64,000 nucleotides of DNA. Origin: Frigoribacterium sp. VKM Ac-2836 (GTDB lineage Bacteria; Actinomycetota; Actinomycetes; Actinomycetales; Microbacteriaceae). The position numbers were made by a program, and so were the translations under genes. Positions 14,605 to 23,850 of the stretch are shown piece after piece. The notes under the pieces were generated by a model, which ran no database searches, was not told the origin of the DNA, and saw nothing but the letters and a program-made list of their open reading frames with translations. The DNA is taken from contig NZ_JABRPK010000003.1 of assembly GCF_013248995.1 (NCBI RefSeq), positions 53,422 through 117,421 of the forward strand, read 5' to 3'. How positions within the stretch are numbered: the first letter of the stretch is position 1; every line of letters starts with the position of its first letter.

Positions 14605-16059
14605 ATGTCCCTGCCCACGAAGGCCGCCGCCGGCGGTGAGCTGAGCAACCAGCAGCAGCTCGAGCAGTACGGCTACAAGCAAGAACTCAAACGGTCGGTC
14701 TCGACCGTCGACCTGCTCATCTACGGCCTGATCTTCATGGTCCCGATCGCGCCCTGGGCGATCTTCGGCACCGTCTACAACGCCTCCTCGGGCATGGTCC
14801 CGTTGGTCTACCTGGTCGGTCTCGTCGCGATGATCTTCACGGCGCTGGCCTACGCGCAGATGGCGAAGTCGATCCCCCTGGCCGGCTCGGTCTTCTCCTA
14901 CGTCGGGCGCGGCATCCATCCCGTGGCCGGGTTCTTCGCCGGCTGGGCCATCCTGCTCGACTACCTGTTGGTGCCTACGCTGCTCTACGTCTTCGCGGCC
15001 GAGTCGATGATCGGCATCTTCCCCGGCACCGCCCGCTGGATGTGGGCCCTGATCTTCGTCGCGATCAACACCGCCGTGAACCTGCTCGGCATCAGCTCGA
15101 TCAAGCTCATGAACCGGGTGTTCCTCGCCATCGAGGTCGTCTTCATCGTGATCTTCGTCATCATCGCCGTGACGGCGTTGAACGGTGGCACGATCCCCGG
15201 CGCCGAGTTCACCACCGATCCGATCTGGGACTCGAGCAAGGTCACCGCACCGCTGATCGCCTCGGCGCTGTCGATCGCCGTGCTGAGCTTCCTCGGCTTC
15301 GACGGCATCTCGACCCTCGCCGAGGAGAGCACCGGCAAGCGTGGCGGAGCCGGCAAGGCCATGATCATCGCCCTGTTCATCGTGGCGTTCTGCTTCGTGC
15401 TGCAGACCTGGCTGGCCAGCGCCCTCGCCGGTGGTCGCGACTCGTTCCCCGAGGGGGAGGCCGGCAACGCCTTCTTCGACCTGGTGCGCGAGGCCTCGAA
15501 CAGCGGATGGGCGACGGCGTTCTTCGTCGTCAACGTCCTGGCCGTCGGCATCGCCAACGCCATGGCCGCACAGGCCGCGACCTCGCGTCTGCTGTTCTCG
15601 ATGAGCCGTGACAAGCAGCTGCCGGCCTTCCTGTCGACGATCAACACGCGTCAGGTGCCACAGGCCGCGATCCTCGTCGTGTCGGCGCTCTCGGCCGTGC
15701 TCGTTCTCTTCTTCGTCGGCCAGATCGACGTCATCTCATCGCTCGTCAACTTCGGGGCGCTCTTCGGCTTCATGCTGCTGCACGTGTCGGTCGTGGTGCA
15801 CTACGTCGTCAAGAAGAAGTCGCGCAACTGGCTGCTGCACCTCGTCGTGCCCGTGATCGGGTTCCTGATCATCGGCTACGTGCTCGTCAACGCGGCACCC
15901 GAGGCCAAGATCGGCGGCGTGGTCTGGCTGGTGCTCGGCGCGGGCGTGTTCCTCTACTACCGCAGCCGAGGAGGCGCGGCGCCGACCCTCGGGCAGGCAG
16001 CCGACGACGACACGGTCACCTCGACCCCCTCCGCCGACTCCGAACGGCGCGACGCGTGA
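14605..16059 (+). CDS. APC family amino acid permease
   Basis: 484 residues with about 12 membrane helices, starting with the APC hallmark VDLLIYGLIFMVPIAPWAIFG and followed by SIPLAGSVFSYVGRGIHPVAGFFAGW. The G-F-D-G-I-S-T-L-A-E-E sequence after helix 6 is the amphipathic loop conserved in APC transporters. The final ~35 residues are hydrophilic and contain a decamer read as RGGAA. Role: proton-coupled uptake of an amino acid, amide or amine. Flanked by a proline iminopeptidase and an acetamidase/formamidase, it is likely part of a small-amide or dipeptide-derivative utilisation unit under the adjacent GntR regulator. Its stop overlaps the next start by 4 bp. Confidence 0.9.
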   Translation: MSLPTKAAAGGELSNQQQLEQYGYKQELKRSVSTVDLLIYGLIFMVPIAPWAIFGTVYNASSGMVPLVYLVGLVAMIFTALAYAQMAKSIPLAGSVFSYVGRGIHPVAGFFAGWAILLDYLLVPTLLYVFAAESMIGIFPGTARWMWALIFVAINTAVNLLGISSIKLMNRVFLAIEVVFIVIFVIIAVTALNGGTIPGAEFTTDPIWDSSKVTAPLIASALSIAVLSFLGFDGISTLAEESTGKRGGAGKAMIIALFIVAFCFVLQTWLASALAGGRDSFPEGEAGNAFFDLVREASNSGWATAFFVVNVLAVGIANAMAAQAATSRLLFSMSRDKQLPAFLSTINTRQVPQAAILVVSALSAVLVLFFVGQIDVISSLVNFGALFGFMLLHVSVVVHYVVKKKSRNWLLHLVVPVIGFLIIGYVLVNAAPEAKIGGVVWLVLGAGVFLYYRSRGGAAPTLGQAADDDTVTSTPSADSERRDA

Positions 16060-16994
16060 GCGCCGTCGACGGCATCGACCACTTCCTCGGCAAGGAGCAC
16101 GGCCGCCCCGGCTTCACCGCCTCGGTCCCGCCGGCCCTGCGCATCGAACCCGGTACGGGCGAGCGCATCGGGTTCGAGACGAGCGACGCCGTCTACGCCG
16201 AGCTGCACGAGCACCGCGACCTCGCGAAGCTGTCGGTGCCGATCAACCCGGTCACCGGGCCGGTCTACGTCGAGGGCGCGAAGCCGGGCGACGCGCTCGC
16301 GGTGACCGTGCACGAGATCCGTCTGATCGAGCACGGCTGGTCGGTCAGCCTGCCCGGATCAGGAGCGCTGCAGCACGTGATGGGCGACGAGATGTTCACC
16401 CGGCGTGTACCGATCGACTCGGACGGGGTGCACGTGACCGACCGGCACGTCTTCGAGGCCCGGCCCATGATCGGTTGCATGGGCACGGCGCCGGCCCAGG
16501 GCGAGAACTCGACGATCATGCCCACGTACGCCCAGGGCGGCAACATGGACGTCACCGAGAACACGATCGGCTCGACGGTCTACCTGCCGGTCATGGTCGA
16601 GGGCGCGTACCTGTCGATCGGCGACGTGCACGCCATCATGGCCGAGGGCGAGTCGTCGTTCGTGGCGATCGAGGCCGAGGGCACGGCGGTGGTCTCGATC
16701 GACCTGGTGCCGGGGCTCGGACTGCGGGCGCCGCGCATCGAGACCGCCGACGACTGGATCTTCGTCGGCCTCGGCGACCCGGTGCAGGAGAGCATCCGTC
16801 GCGGTTACGAGGACGCCTTCTCGTTCTTGGTCGACGACCACGGCTGGTCGCGAGGTGACGCGTACGCGGTGCTGAGCGCGGTCGGGCACTCGAGGCTCGG
16901 AGGCCCCACCGGCTCGGTCGCCCCCGATCCGCTGCACCCGTTCGACGCCGTCGGCGCGGTCACCCTGCACCGCGTGCCCAAGAGCGTGCTCTAG
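16056..16994 (+). CDS. Acetamidase/formamidase family amidohydrolase
   Basis: 312 residues, matching the FmdA/AmdA family length. Family motifs include VYVEGAKPGDALAVTV near the N-terminus, the central GCMGTAPAQGENSTIMPTYAQGGNMDV block and YLPVMVEGAYLSIGDVHAIMAEGE, carrying the conserved zinc-site Asp and His. Role: hydrolysis of formamide, acetamide or related short amides to acid and ammonia. It starts with GTG within the stop of the permease gene (GTGA), so expression is coupled to substrate uptake. A 60-bp palindrome follows the gene. Confidence 0.9.
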   Translation: MSAVDGIDHFLGKEHGRPGFTASVPPALRIEPGTGERIGFETSDAVYAELHEHRDLAKLSVPINPVTGPVYVEGAKPGDALAVTVHEIRLIEHGWSVSLPGSGALQHVMGDEMFTRRVPIDSDGVHVTDRHVFEARPMIGCMGTAPAQGENSTIMPTYAQGGNMDVTENTIGSTVYLPVMVEGAYLSIGDVHAIMAEGESSFVAIEAEGTAVVSIDLVPGLGLRAPRIETADDWIFVGLGDPVQESIRRGYEDAFSFLVDDHGWSRGDAYAVLSAVGHSRLGGPTGSVAPDPLHPFDAVGAVTLHRVPKSVL

Positions 16995-17046
16995 CGCGCG
17001 CCGCGCCGCGCGCCGCGTCGCTGCGCCGCTGCGCGGCGTCCGCGTC

Positions 17047-17106
17047 GCACCACCGACTGGACGTCGCACCGCCGAATTCGGCGGTGCGACGTCCAGTCCA
17101 TGGTGC
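17047..17106. terminator. 60-bp near-perfect palindrome after the amidase gene
   Basis: GCACCACCGACTGGACGTCG and its complement enclose a centre of GAATTC; arms of 30 bp differ at only two positions. It lies 53 bp after the stop and about 120 bp before prpD. It shares GTGCGACGTCCAGT with the palindromes at 10573 and 34945. Confidence 0.65.
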
Positions 17107-17229
17107 GTCAGGTACCTCTCGCGGGTCGTGCAGCACGGAGTGCGAGACTGGTCGGCAACGACACGGCCGTCACCGACGACGGCAGACGGCGGGCCGCGAT
17201 GACGCCCGCCCCACCAGAGAGGGTGGCCG

Positions 17230-18888
17230 ATGGGCACGCAGCACGAGCAGGCGTCCGAGCACGCAGACGACGCCGGGGCGACGGGCGACGCGAGCAGCGG
17301 GGGCGACGTGACCCGCGCCTCCTCGTCCGGGGCCCCGGGCGGGCCCGGCAGCCCGGCAGCCGACCTCGTCGTGCACACGGTGCGGGTCCACCGCAGCGAC
17401 GAGCCGCTGGCCCGCGAGGACGAACTCGCCTGGCGCCTCGCCGTGCTCGCCACCGACCACGCCCCCGTCGACGACGACGTGACCGAGATGGTGATCAACC
17501 GCCTGATCGACAACGCGGCGGTCTCGGCCGCCTCGCTGCTGCGCGCGCCGGTCGCCGTCGCGCGCGACCAGGCGCTCGCACACCCCCCGACCAGCGGAGG
17601 CGCGGGTGCGCAGGTCACGGGCGTCGCGCCCGAGCACCCCGTCTCGCCCGAGTGGGCCGCCTGGTCGAACGGGGTCGCCGTGCGTGAGCTCGACTTCCAC
17701 GACACGTTCCTCGCGGCGGAGTACTCGCACCCCGGCGACAACATCCCGGCCCTCGTGGCCGTGGCGCAGCACCGCGGACTCGACGGGGCGGCCCTGCTGC
17801 GCGGGATTGTCACCGGCTACGAGGTGCAGGTCGACCTCGTCCGGGCGATCAGCCTGCACGCCCACAAGATCGACCACGTCGCCCACCTCGGCCCGTCGGT
17901 CGCCGCCGGGCTCGGCACGATGCTCGGGCTCTCGACCGAGGTGGTGCACCAGGCGATCGGCCAGGCGCTGCACACGACGACGGCCACGCGGCAGTCGCGC
18001 AAGGGGGCGATCTCGTCATGGAAGGCCTACGCCCCCGCCCACGCCGCCAAGGCCGCGGTGGAGGCCGTCGACCGGGCGATGCGCGGGCAGGGCAGTCCCG
18101 CTCCGATCTACGAGGGCGAGGACGGCGTGATCGCCTGGCTGCTCGACGGGCCCGGGGCGTCGTACGACGTGCCCCTGCCGGCACCGGGCACGTCGAAGCG
18201 GGGCATCCTCGACACCTACACGAAAGAGCACTCGGCCGAGTACCAGGCCCAGGCGTGGATCGACCTGGCCCGCCGACTCGGCCGCTCGCATCCGGTGTTG
18301 CGTGACCCCTCGCAGGTGCGCGGCATCGTCCTGCACACCAGCCACCACACGCACGTCGTGATCGGCTCGGGGGCGAACGATCCGCAGAAGTACGATCCGA
18401 CGGCCAGCCGCGAGACGCTCGACCACTCGATCCCCTACATCGTGGCCGTCGCCCTGCAGGACGGCGAGTGGCACCACGAGCGCAGCTACGCCCCCGCCCG
18501 CGCGCAGAGGCCCGACACCGTCGAGCTGTGGCAGCGCATCACCACGGCCGAGGACCCCGCCTGGACCGCCCGCTACCACTCGACCGATCCCGCCGAGAAG
18601 GCCTTCGGCGGCCGCATCGAGGTCGAGTTCGTCGATGGGACGACCCTCGTGGACGAGATCGCCGTCGCCGACGCCCACCCCCTGGGGGCGCGGCCCTTCG
18701 GACGCGAGGACTACGTCCGCAAGTTCTGCACGCTGGCCGAGGGCGTGCTGCCGCGCGGAGAGGTCGAGCGGTTCGTCGACCTGGCCACGCGCCTCCCCTC
18801 GTTGACGGCGGACGAGGTGCGGCGACTCGGCATCGTCGCGCCCGACGCGCTCGCGGGTTCGGCCGCCCAGCCGGGCGGGCTGTTCTGA
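17230..18888 (+). CDS. prpD: 2-methylcitrate dehydratase (MmgE/PrpD family)
   Basis: 552 residues. After a ~45-residue disordered N-terminal extension, the PrpD fold is visible: [48 protein letters not shown], the GYEVQVDL helix, [36 protein letters not shown] and [19 protein letters not shown]. Role: dehydration of 2-methylcitrate to 2-methyl-cis-aconitate in propionate catabolism. The ATG follows GAGAGGG at 7 nt. The next gene, prpB, overlaps its stop (TGATG). Decamers are read as RAS in the N-terminal extension and GGA in a loop after ALAHPPTS. No propionate regulator (PrpR or GntR type) adjoins it. Confidence 0.92.
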   Translation: MGTQHEQASEHADDAGATGDASSGGDVTRASSSGAPGGPGSPAADLVVHTVRVHRSDEPLAREDELAWRLAVLATDHAPVDDDVTEMVINRLIDNAAVSAASLLRAPVAVARDQALAHPPTSGGAGAQVTGVAPEHPVSPEWAAWSNGVAVRELDFHDTFLAAEYSHPGDNIPALVAVAQHRGLDGAALLRGIVTGYEVQVDLVRAISLHAHKIDHVAHLGPSVAAGLGTMLGLSTEVVHQAIGQALHTTTATRQSRKGAISSWKAYAPAHAAKAAVEAVDRAMRGQGSPAPIYEGEDGVIAWLLDGPGASYDVPLPAPGTSKRGILDTYTKEHSAEYQAQAWIDLARRLGRSHPVLRDPSQVRGIVLHTSHHTHVVIGSGANDPQKYDPTASRETLDHSIPYIVAVALQDGEWHHERSYAPARAQRPDTVELWQRITTAEDPAWTARYHSTDPAEKAFGGRIEVEFVDGTTLVDEIAVADAHPLGARPFGREDYVRKFCTLAEGVLPRGEVERFVDLATRLPSLTADEVRRLGIVAPDALAGSAAQPGGLF

Positions 18889-19787
18889 TGCTGTACTCGA
18901 CGGTGTCGCCGGCCGACAAGCGCGCGACGTTCCGGGCGGGGCTGGCCGACGAGCGCACCGTGGTCTTCCCCGGCGCCTTCACCCCGTTGACCGCCCGCCT
19001 GATCGAGCAGAAGGGCTTCGACGGCGTCTACGTCTCGGGTGCCGTGATGGCCAACGAGCTCGGGCTGCCCGACATCGGCCTCACCACGCTGACCGAGGTC
19101 GCCACGCGGGCCGGCCAGATCGCGTCGATGACCGACCTGCCCGTGCTCGTCGACGCCGACACCGGCTTCGGCGAGCCCATGAACGTCGCCCGGACCGTCC
19201 AGGCACTGGAAGCCGCCGGCGTGGCCGGACTGCACGTCGAGGACCAGGTCAACCCCAAGCGCTGCGGTCACCTCGACGGCAAGCAGGTCGTCGACGTGGC
19301 GACCGCGACCGGTCGCATCCGGGCCGCGGTCGAGGCCCGGCGCGATCCCGCGCTCGTGATCATGGCGCGCACCGATGTCCGGGCGCTCGACGGGCTCGCG
19401 GCGACGATCGACCGCGCCCGTGCCCTGGTGGACGCGGGCGCCGACGCGATCTTCGCCGAAGCGATGGCCGACCTCGGCGAGTTCGAGGCGATCTGCTCGG
19501 CCCTCGACGTACCCGTGCTCGCCAACATGACCGAGTTCGGCAAGAGCCCACTGTTCACGCATCGCCAGCTGCACGACGTCGGGGTGAGCATGGTGATCCA
19601 CCCGGTGTCGCTGATGCGGGCGGCGATGGGGGCGGCGTCCCGAGCGCTCGACGCGCTGGGCGCCGACGGCACGCTCGAGTCGCAGGTGCCGTCGATGCAG
19701 ACCCGTGCCGAGCTGTACGAGCTGATCGACTACCCCGGTTACGCGCGCTTCGACGCCGGCGTGTACGACTTCACACTCGACGCCTGA
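18888..19787 (+). CDS. prpB: Methylisocitrate lyase
   Basis: 299 residues, isocitrate lyase/PEP mutase superfamily. Diagnostic sequences: PGAFTPLTARLIEQKGFDGVYVSGAVMAN, VDADTGFGEP (metal-binding Asp), the catalytic-loop region HVEDQVNPKRCGHLDGKQVV, IMARTD and AIFAEAM. Role: cleaves 2-methylisocitrate to pyruvate and succinate, the last step of the methylcitrate cycle. The ATG overlaps the prpD stop, so translation is coupled. The methylcitrate synthase gene usually next to this pair is absent here. After prpB come only 9-bp tandem repeats and a palindrome. Confidence 0.93.
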   Translation: MLYSTVSPADKRATFRAGLADERTVVFPGAFTPLTARLIEQKGFDGVYVSGAVMANELGLPDIGLTTLTEVATRAGQIASMTDLPVLVDADTGFGEPMNVARTVQALEAAGVAGLHVEDQVNPKRCGHLDGKQVVDVATATGRIRAAVEARRDPALVIMARTDVRALDGLAATIDRARALVDAGADAIFAEAMADLGEFEAICSALDVPVLANMTEFGKSPLFTHRQLHDVGVSMVIHPVSLMRAAMGAASRALDALGADGTLESQVPSMQTRAELYELIDYPGYARFDAGVYDFTLDA

Positions 19788-19789
19788 CC

Positions 19790-19852
19790 GGGCTGAGGGG
19801 CTGAGGGGGCTGACGGGGCTGAGGGGGCTGACGGGGCTGAGGGGGCTGATCG
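19790..19852. repeat. 9-bp tandem repeats after prpB
   Basis: Seven consecutive units alternating GGCTGAGGG and GGCTGACGG begin 3 bp after the prpB stop. They are non-coding and of slippage type. Confidence 0.8.
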
Positions 19853-19870
19853 CTGACGCCGGTGCCGGAC

Positions 19871-19926
19871 ACCGTCGAGTGGACAGCGCACCGCGTCATG
19901 CGGCGGCGTGTCGTCCACTCGGCGGT
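19871..19926. terminator. Palindrome, GTCCACTC family
   Basis: Arms 19871-19894 (ACCGTCGAGTGGAC start) and 19903-19926 (ending GTCCACTCGGCGGT) pair with a few mismatches. It lies between prpB and the AbiEi-like gene; a related copy lies just after that gene at 21099-21154. Confidence 0.5.
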
Positions 19927-20035
19927 TCTCGGCCCGAACAGATCGTCTCGTCCACAGGACGCGGTAGGCAGGCGGTCGTCCACGGGCAGGCTCCGGAGGC
20001 GCGGCCGGGCTCGATCCGCGGCCGAACATCGACGG

Positions 20036-21055
20036 ATGGATGACGACCTTCCCGATCTGATCTTCTCCGCCACGCCGGGCGCACAGTCACGTGAGGCGCG
20101 CGCCCTGCGTCGCGATGCCGCCGCGGGACGACTCGTCCGCGTCCGAAGAGGCGTCTACGTACCGACGGAGGGCTGGGCCCGACTGAAGCCTTGGCGTCGC
20201 CACGTCGTCCGGGTGCGGGCTGCCGCGTCCGCGCTCGCCGCCGACTGCGTCGTCTCCCACGGGTCGGCCGTCGCGGTGCACGGGTTGCCGAGCGTCCAGG
20301 GCGACCCGCGCCGGGTGCACGTGATCGACCGGCGTCGGGCCTCGACCCAGACCACGCCGGCCCTCGTCAAGCATGCGGCCGGTCTCGAGGACGACGAGGT
20401 CGAGCGGGTCGGCGACCTGCTGGTCACGAGCGAGTTGCGCACCGCCTACGACGTCGCGAGGTCGTCGGGGTTCGACGACGGCGTCCTCTGTCTCGACGGC
20501 GTGATGCGTCGTCGGCTCCTGGTCGCGGGTCGGCTTCCGAGTGTCGACGAGATGCGCGCCCGAGTCGACGATCTGCGCGACGAGTTCCGGCTCCGGTTCG
20601 GCGCGATGGCCGGCCGCACGGTCGGACGGCGGGGTGAACTGGCGCTCGAGCGAGCGATGTCGTTCGCCACGCCCCTGTCCGAGAACGGAGGGGAGTCACT
20701 CGTGCGAGTCGTGTTGCATCGGCTCGGTGCGCCTCAGCCGATCCTGCAGGAGGAGTTCTTCGACGCTCGAGGATTCGTCGGACGATGCGATTTCTTCTTC
20801 GCCGAGTTCGGGCTCGTGCTCGAATTCGACGGTTTCGGCAAGTACTCGGACCCTCGCATGCTCGCGGGTTCGTCCCCGGCCGAGGTCGTTCGACGGGAGA
20901 AGAAGCGCGAGGCTCGGCTCCTGGGGACGGGCCGGGTCCGACGCATCGAGAGGTGCGACATCGACGACGTGCTCGATCCGCGACGGCTGGCGGCGATCGT
21001 GCGGCGTGGCGGGGTGCCGCTGCGGTCGGGCCGGGCCTCGGCGTCGTGGTCGTGA
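20036..21055 (+). CDS. AbiEi-type antitoxin domain fused to DUF559/Vsr-like nuclease domain
   Basis: 339 residues. Residues ~5-75 form a winged-helix AbiEi-like N-terminal domain (SREARALRRDAAAGRLVRVRRGVYVP), and ~75-190 a segment typical of the type IV antitoxin family (VVSHGSAVAVHGLP). The C-terminus, from ~245, reads ENGGESLVRVVLHRLG, RCDFFFAEFGLVLEFDGFGKYSD and EKKREARLLGTGRVRRIERCDIDD, the E...D...E-x-D/K arrangement of DUF559 PD-(D/E)XK nucleases. No AbiEii toxin gene is next to it, so this is a solitary protein of unproven role: defence, TA remnant or DNA repair. Flanking palindromes at 19871 and 21099 are related to each other. The start is by ATG in a region with no clear ribosome binding site. 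Confidence 0.75.
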   Translation: MDDDLPDLIFSATPGAQSREARALRRDAAAGRLVRVRRGVYVPTEGWARLKPWRRHVVRVRAAASALAADCVVSHGSAVAVHGLPSVQGDPRRVHVIDRRRASTQTTPALVKHAAGLEDDEVERVGDLLVTSELRTAYDVARSSGFDDGVLCLDGVMRRRLLVAGRLPSVDEMRARVDDLRDEFRLRFGAMAGRTVGRRGELALERAMSFATPLSENGGESLVRVVLHRLGAPQPILQEEFFDARGFVGRCDFFFAEFGLVLEFDGFGKYSDPRMLAGSSPAEVVRREKKREARLLGTGRVRRIERCDIDDVLDPRRLAAIVRRGGVPLRSGRASASWS

Positions 21056-21098
21056 GGGTGCGGTGTGCGAACGGGGGTGGGCGACGTCGCGGCAGCGA

Positions 21099-21154
21099 AC
21101 CGCCGTGTGGACGTGGCGCCGTGTCGTGCGGCGGCGTGGTGTCCACTCGGCGGT
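21099..21154. terminator. Palindrome between convergent genes, GTCCACTC family
   Basis: Arms 21099-21120 (ACCGCCGTGTGGACGTGGCG) and 21131-21154 (ending GTCCACTCGGCGGT) form an imperfect long stem between the AbiEi-like gene and the convergent M20 peptidase gene. Slippage-type repeats (GGTGC and GGGAGCG units) fill 21151-21200. Confidence 0.5.
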
Positions 21155-21201
21155 GCGGTGCGGTGCGGTGGGGGAGCGGGGAGCGGGGAGCGGGGAGCGG
21201 A

Positions 21202-22413
21202 CTAGGCGAGGTCGGCGAGCAGGGCGCTGACGAACTCGGTGCGCTCGACCATGCCGTGCACGCTGATCCACTCGTGGCGGGCGTGTGCTCCGCCGCCGAC
21301 ACCGCCGACCCCGTCGAGCACGGCGAAGCCGAGCGCGGCGGCGAAGTTGCCGTCGCTGGCTCCGCCGACGGACACCTCGCGCAGCTCGAACCCGAGCGAC
21401 GCGGCGACCCGGGCCGCGCGCTCGTAGAGCGCACCGGTCGCGGCCGAGCGCTCCATCGGTGGGCGATTCCACCCGCCGGTGACCTTCAGCGTCGCGGCCG
21501 GGTCGTGCGCCGCGAGCCCGGCGAAGACCCGCTCGATGCGCTCGGCCTCGGTCGACGAGGTGACCCGGACGTCGACCATCGCCCGGGCGTAGCCGGCCTT
21601 CACGTTGGTGCGGGTGCCACCCTGCAGCACCCCCACGTTCAAGGAGGTGCCCGCCTCGAAGTCGGCGGCGGCGTGCAGCGTCATGACCACGCGGGCGATC
21701 TCGTCGACGGCGCTCGCCCCCGAGCGCGGGTGCAGCCCGGCGTGCACCTCGACCCCAAAGGCCTCCACCTCGAAGATGCCGACGCCCTTGCGGGCGGTCT
21801 TGACGGCACCGTCGGCGGCCGACTCGAAGACGAACACCGCGCCTCCTCGTCCGACCTCGCGCTCGATCGCCTCGCGCGAGGCGATGCTCCCGACCTCCTC
21901 GTCGCCGTTGAGCAGCAGGCGGACGTTCGGGCGGGGCAGGCCCAGGCGGTCGCCGATCGCCAGCGCGTTGCCGAGCTGGATCAGCCCGGACTTCATGTCG
22001 AAGACGCCGGGGCCGGTCATGCGGTCGCCCTCGATCGTCACGGGCCAGTCGGCGAGCGTGCCCTCGGACCACACGGTGTCGTAGTGGCACAGGGCCGACA
22101 CCCACTCGGTCGACCCCGACGGCGACAGGTAGTCGAGCGTGACCGTGTCGCCGAAGCCCTCGACAACGTGCACCCTGCGGTCGGCCGGGGGCCCGACGGT
22201 CTCGCCGAGCCAGCCCTCGATCCAGCGCAGCCCCGCCTCGAGCAGGTCGACGTCGTCCGACGGCGTCTCGAGGCTCGCGTAGGTCGTCAGGTCGGCCACC
22301 ATCGCGTCGAGGCGTGCCTCGACCTCGTGGCGGAGGGCGGTGACCTGGTCGGGCTGCAGGGGGTCGTGGCTCACGGTCTCGCTCTCGTCGGGCCCACCGT
22401 GGTGGGTGGGCAT
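21202..22413 (-). CDS. M20 family metallopeptidase (glutamate carboxypeptidase type)
   Basis: 403 residues. Zinc ligands and catalytic residues are in the expected order: ALCHYDTVW (His and general-base Asp), GPGVFDMKSGL (bridging Asp), LLNGDEEVGS (catalytic Glu pair), VFESAADG and a C-terminal HARHEWISVHGM. A dimerisation lid lies between. Family role: removal of C-terminal glutamate, or hydrolysis of N-acyl or dipeptide substrates, with two Zn ions in the cytosol; specificity is not determinable. One decamer is read as RGGAV next to FESAADG. Divergent from sbcD across a ~220-bp gap containing several decamers. Confidence 0.9.
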   Translation of the reverse strand: MPTHHGGPDESETVSHDPLQPDQVTALRHEVEARLDAMVADLTTYASLETPSDDVDLLEAGLRWIEGWLGETVGPPADRRVHVVEGFGDTVTLDYLSPSGSTEWVSALCHYDTVWSEGTLADWPVTIEGDRMTGPGVFDMKSGLIQLGNALAIGDRLGLPRPNVRLLLNGDEEVGSIASREAIEREVGRGGAVFVFESAADGAVKTARKGVGIFEVEAFGVEVHAGLHPRSGASAVDEIARVVMTLHAAADFEAGTSLNVGVLQGGTRTNVKAGYARAMVDVRVTSSTEAERIERVFAGLAAHDPAATLKVTGGWNRPPMERSAATGALYERAARVAASLGFELREVSVGGASDGNFAAALGFAVLDGVGGVGGGAHARHEWISVHGMVERTEFVSALLADLA

Positions 22414-22453
22414 CTGACCATCTCACTCCCGTGGGCGGGCCGGCGACCGGCCG

Positions 22454-22530
22454 GGAGGCGCGGTGCCGCCCTCCGAGGAGGCGCGGTGTCGGCGGCGAGG
22501 AGGCGCGGTGTCGGCCGCGAGGAGGCGCAC
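22454..22530. repeat. Cluster of GGAGGCGCGG decamers between divergent genes
   Basis: Exact copies at 22454, 22477 and 22499 and a one-base variant near 22521, all in the same orientation and about 22 bp apart, lie between the M20 peptidase and sbcD starts. The dense in-phase spacing (close to two DNA turns) differs from the single copies elsewhere. Confidence 0.85.
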
Positions 22531-22632
22531 CCGGCTCTGTCGGAGGGCCCCGATACAGTCGAGGGAACCGACTCCGGCACCGGGTGCCGCACCGATCGCG
22601 ACACCGACCGCGACACCGACGAGAGGGGCACC

Positions 22633-23850
22633 GTGCGCATCCTGCACACCAGCGACTGGCACCTGGGTCGCACGCTGCACGGTGTCGACCTGCACGAGCA
22701 CCAGCAGGCGTTCGTCGACCACCTGGTGGGGCTGGTGTCCGACCGGTCGATCGACGTCGTCGTGGTCGCCGGCGACGTGTACGACCGGGCCGTCCCCGCG
22801 GTGCCCAGCGTGCGCCTCCTCGGGCGGGCCCTGGCGGGGCTCACCGAGCACGCCACCGTGATCGTCACCCCGGGCAACCACGACTCGGCGGTGCGACTGG
22901 GGTTCGCGGCCGAGCTGATGAGGCCGGGGTTGCACCTGCGGGCGTCGGTCGACCTGCTCGACGAACCCGTCGTCCTCGACGACCCGGACGGGCCGGTCGC
23001 CTTCTACGGGCTGCCCTACCTCGATCCCGACAGCGTCCGGCGGTCGCTGGCGCCGGCGGGCGCCGACGAGCCGCTGGCCCGATCGCACGCGGCCGTCGTG
23101 GGTGCGGCGATGCAGCGGGTGCGCGACGACCTCGCCGGGCGATCCGGCACCAGGTCGGTCGTGGTGGCTCATGCGTTCGTGGTGGCCGGGCCGGCACCGG
23201 GCCGCGGGGTCGGGTCCGAGGCCGCCGGCGCCGAGTCCGAGACCGCACCCGAGCGCAGCGAGAGCGAGCGCGACATCCGGGTGGGCGGCGTCGACTCGGT
23301 GCCGTCGACGGTGTTCGACGGTGTCGACTACGTCGCCCTCGGCCATCTGCACGGCGCCCAACGCGTCGGCCCGTCCGGTCGGCTGCGCTACTCGGGATCG
23401 CCCCTGGCCTTCTCGTTCGGCGAGCGGGCTCAGGTCAAGTCGTCCACGATCGTCGACCTGGCCGCCGACGGCTCCGTCTCGGTCGACCTCGTCCCGGCCC
23501 CCGTGCCGCGTCGACTCGCCGAGGTGACCGACTCCCTCGACGCCCTGCTCGACGGGCGGCACGACGACCTGCGCGACGCCTGGCTGCGGGTCTTCGTCAC
23601 CGATCCCGTCCACCCCGAACGGCTCTACACGCGCGTGGCCGAGCACTTCCCGCACGCCCTCGCGATCCACCATGCCCCCGTCGGTGCGGTCGCGGCCTCG
23701 GCGTTGACCGCCGTCACGGCCGAGTCCGATCCCGTCGAGGTCGCGGCCGACTTCGTCGCCTTCGCCTCGGGCGGGGCTCCCAGCGAGGCCGAGCTCGCGG
23801 TGGTGCGCGACGCCTACGAAGCGGCCCGGGCGAGCGAGACGAGCGAATGA
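22633..23850 (+). CDS. sbcD: Exonuclease SbcD (Mre11-type nuclease subunit)
   Basis: 405 residues from a GTG preceded by GAGAGGGG. The five phosphoesterase motifs are present: HTSDWHLGR, VVAGDVYDRAV, TPGNHDSAVR, VVVAHAFV and ALGHLHGAQRVG, giving the two-metal site. With SbcC it forms the SbcCD nuclease that opens DNA ends and cleaves hairpins and palindromes. That is notable in a genome region so rich in long palindromes. The frame is open far upstream but only as a shadow of other genes. sbcC follows with ATGA overlap. An insertion rich in Glu/Ser/Ala follows VVAGPAPGRG and is probably a flexible loop. Confidence 0.94.
   Translation: MRILHTSDWHLGRTLHGVDLHEHQQAFVDHLVGLVSDRSIDVVVVAGDVYDRAVPAVPSVRLLGRALAGLTEHATVIVTPGNHDSAVRLGFAAELMRPGLHLRASVDLLDEPVVLDDPDGPVAFYGLPYLDPDSVRRSLAPAGADEPLARSHAAVVGAAMQRVRDDLAGRSGTRSVVVAHAFVVAGPAPGRGVGSEAAGAESETAPERSESERDIRVGGVDSVPSTVFDGVDYVALGHLHGAQRVGPSGRLRYSGSPLAFSFGERAQVKSSTIVDLAADGSVSVDLVPAPVPRRLAEVTDSLDALLDGRHDDLRDAWLRVFVTDPVHPERLYTRVAEHFPHALAIHHAPVGAVAASALTAVTAESDPVEVAADFVAFASGGAPSEAELAVVRDAYEAARASETSE

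Noticed and set aside
19795-20073. Small minus-strand protein made of SAPSAPSAP repeats
   Set aside because: The peptide arises from the 9-bp tandem repeats and a palindrome after prpB; no start signal or conserved content.
20785-22632. Open frame leading in phase into sbcD
   Set aside because: It crosses the opposite-strand M20 peptidase gene and two palindromes; the SbcD motif HTSDWH begins right after a GTG with GAGAGGGG at 22633.
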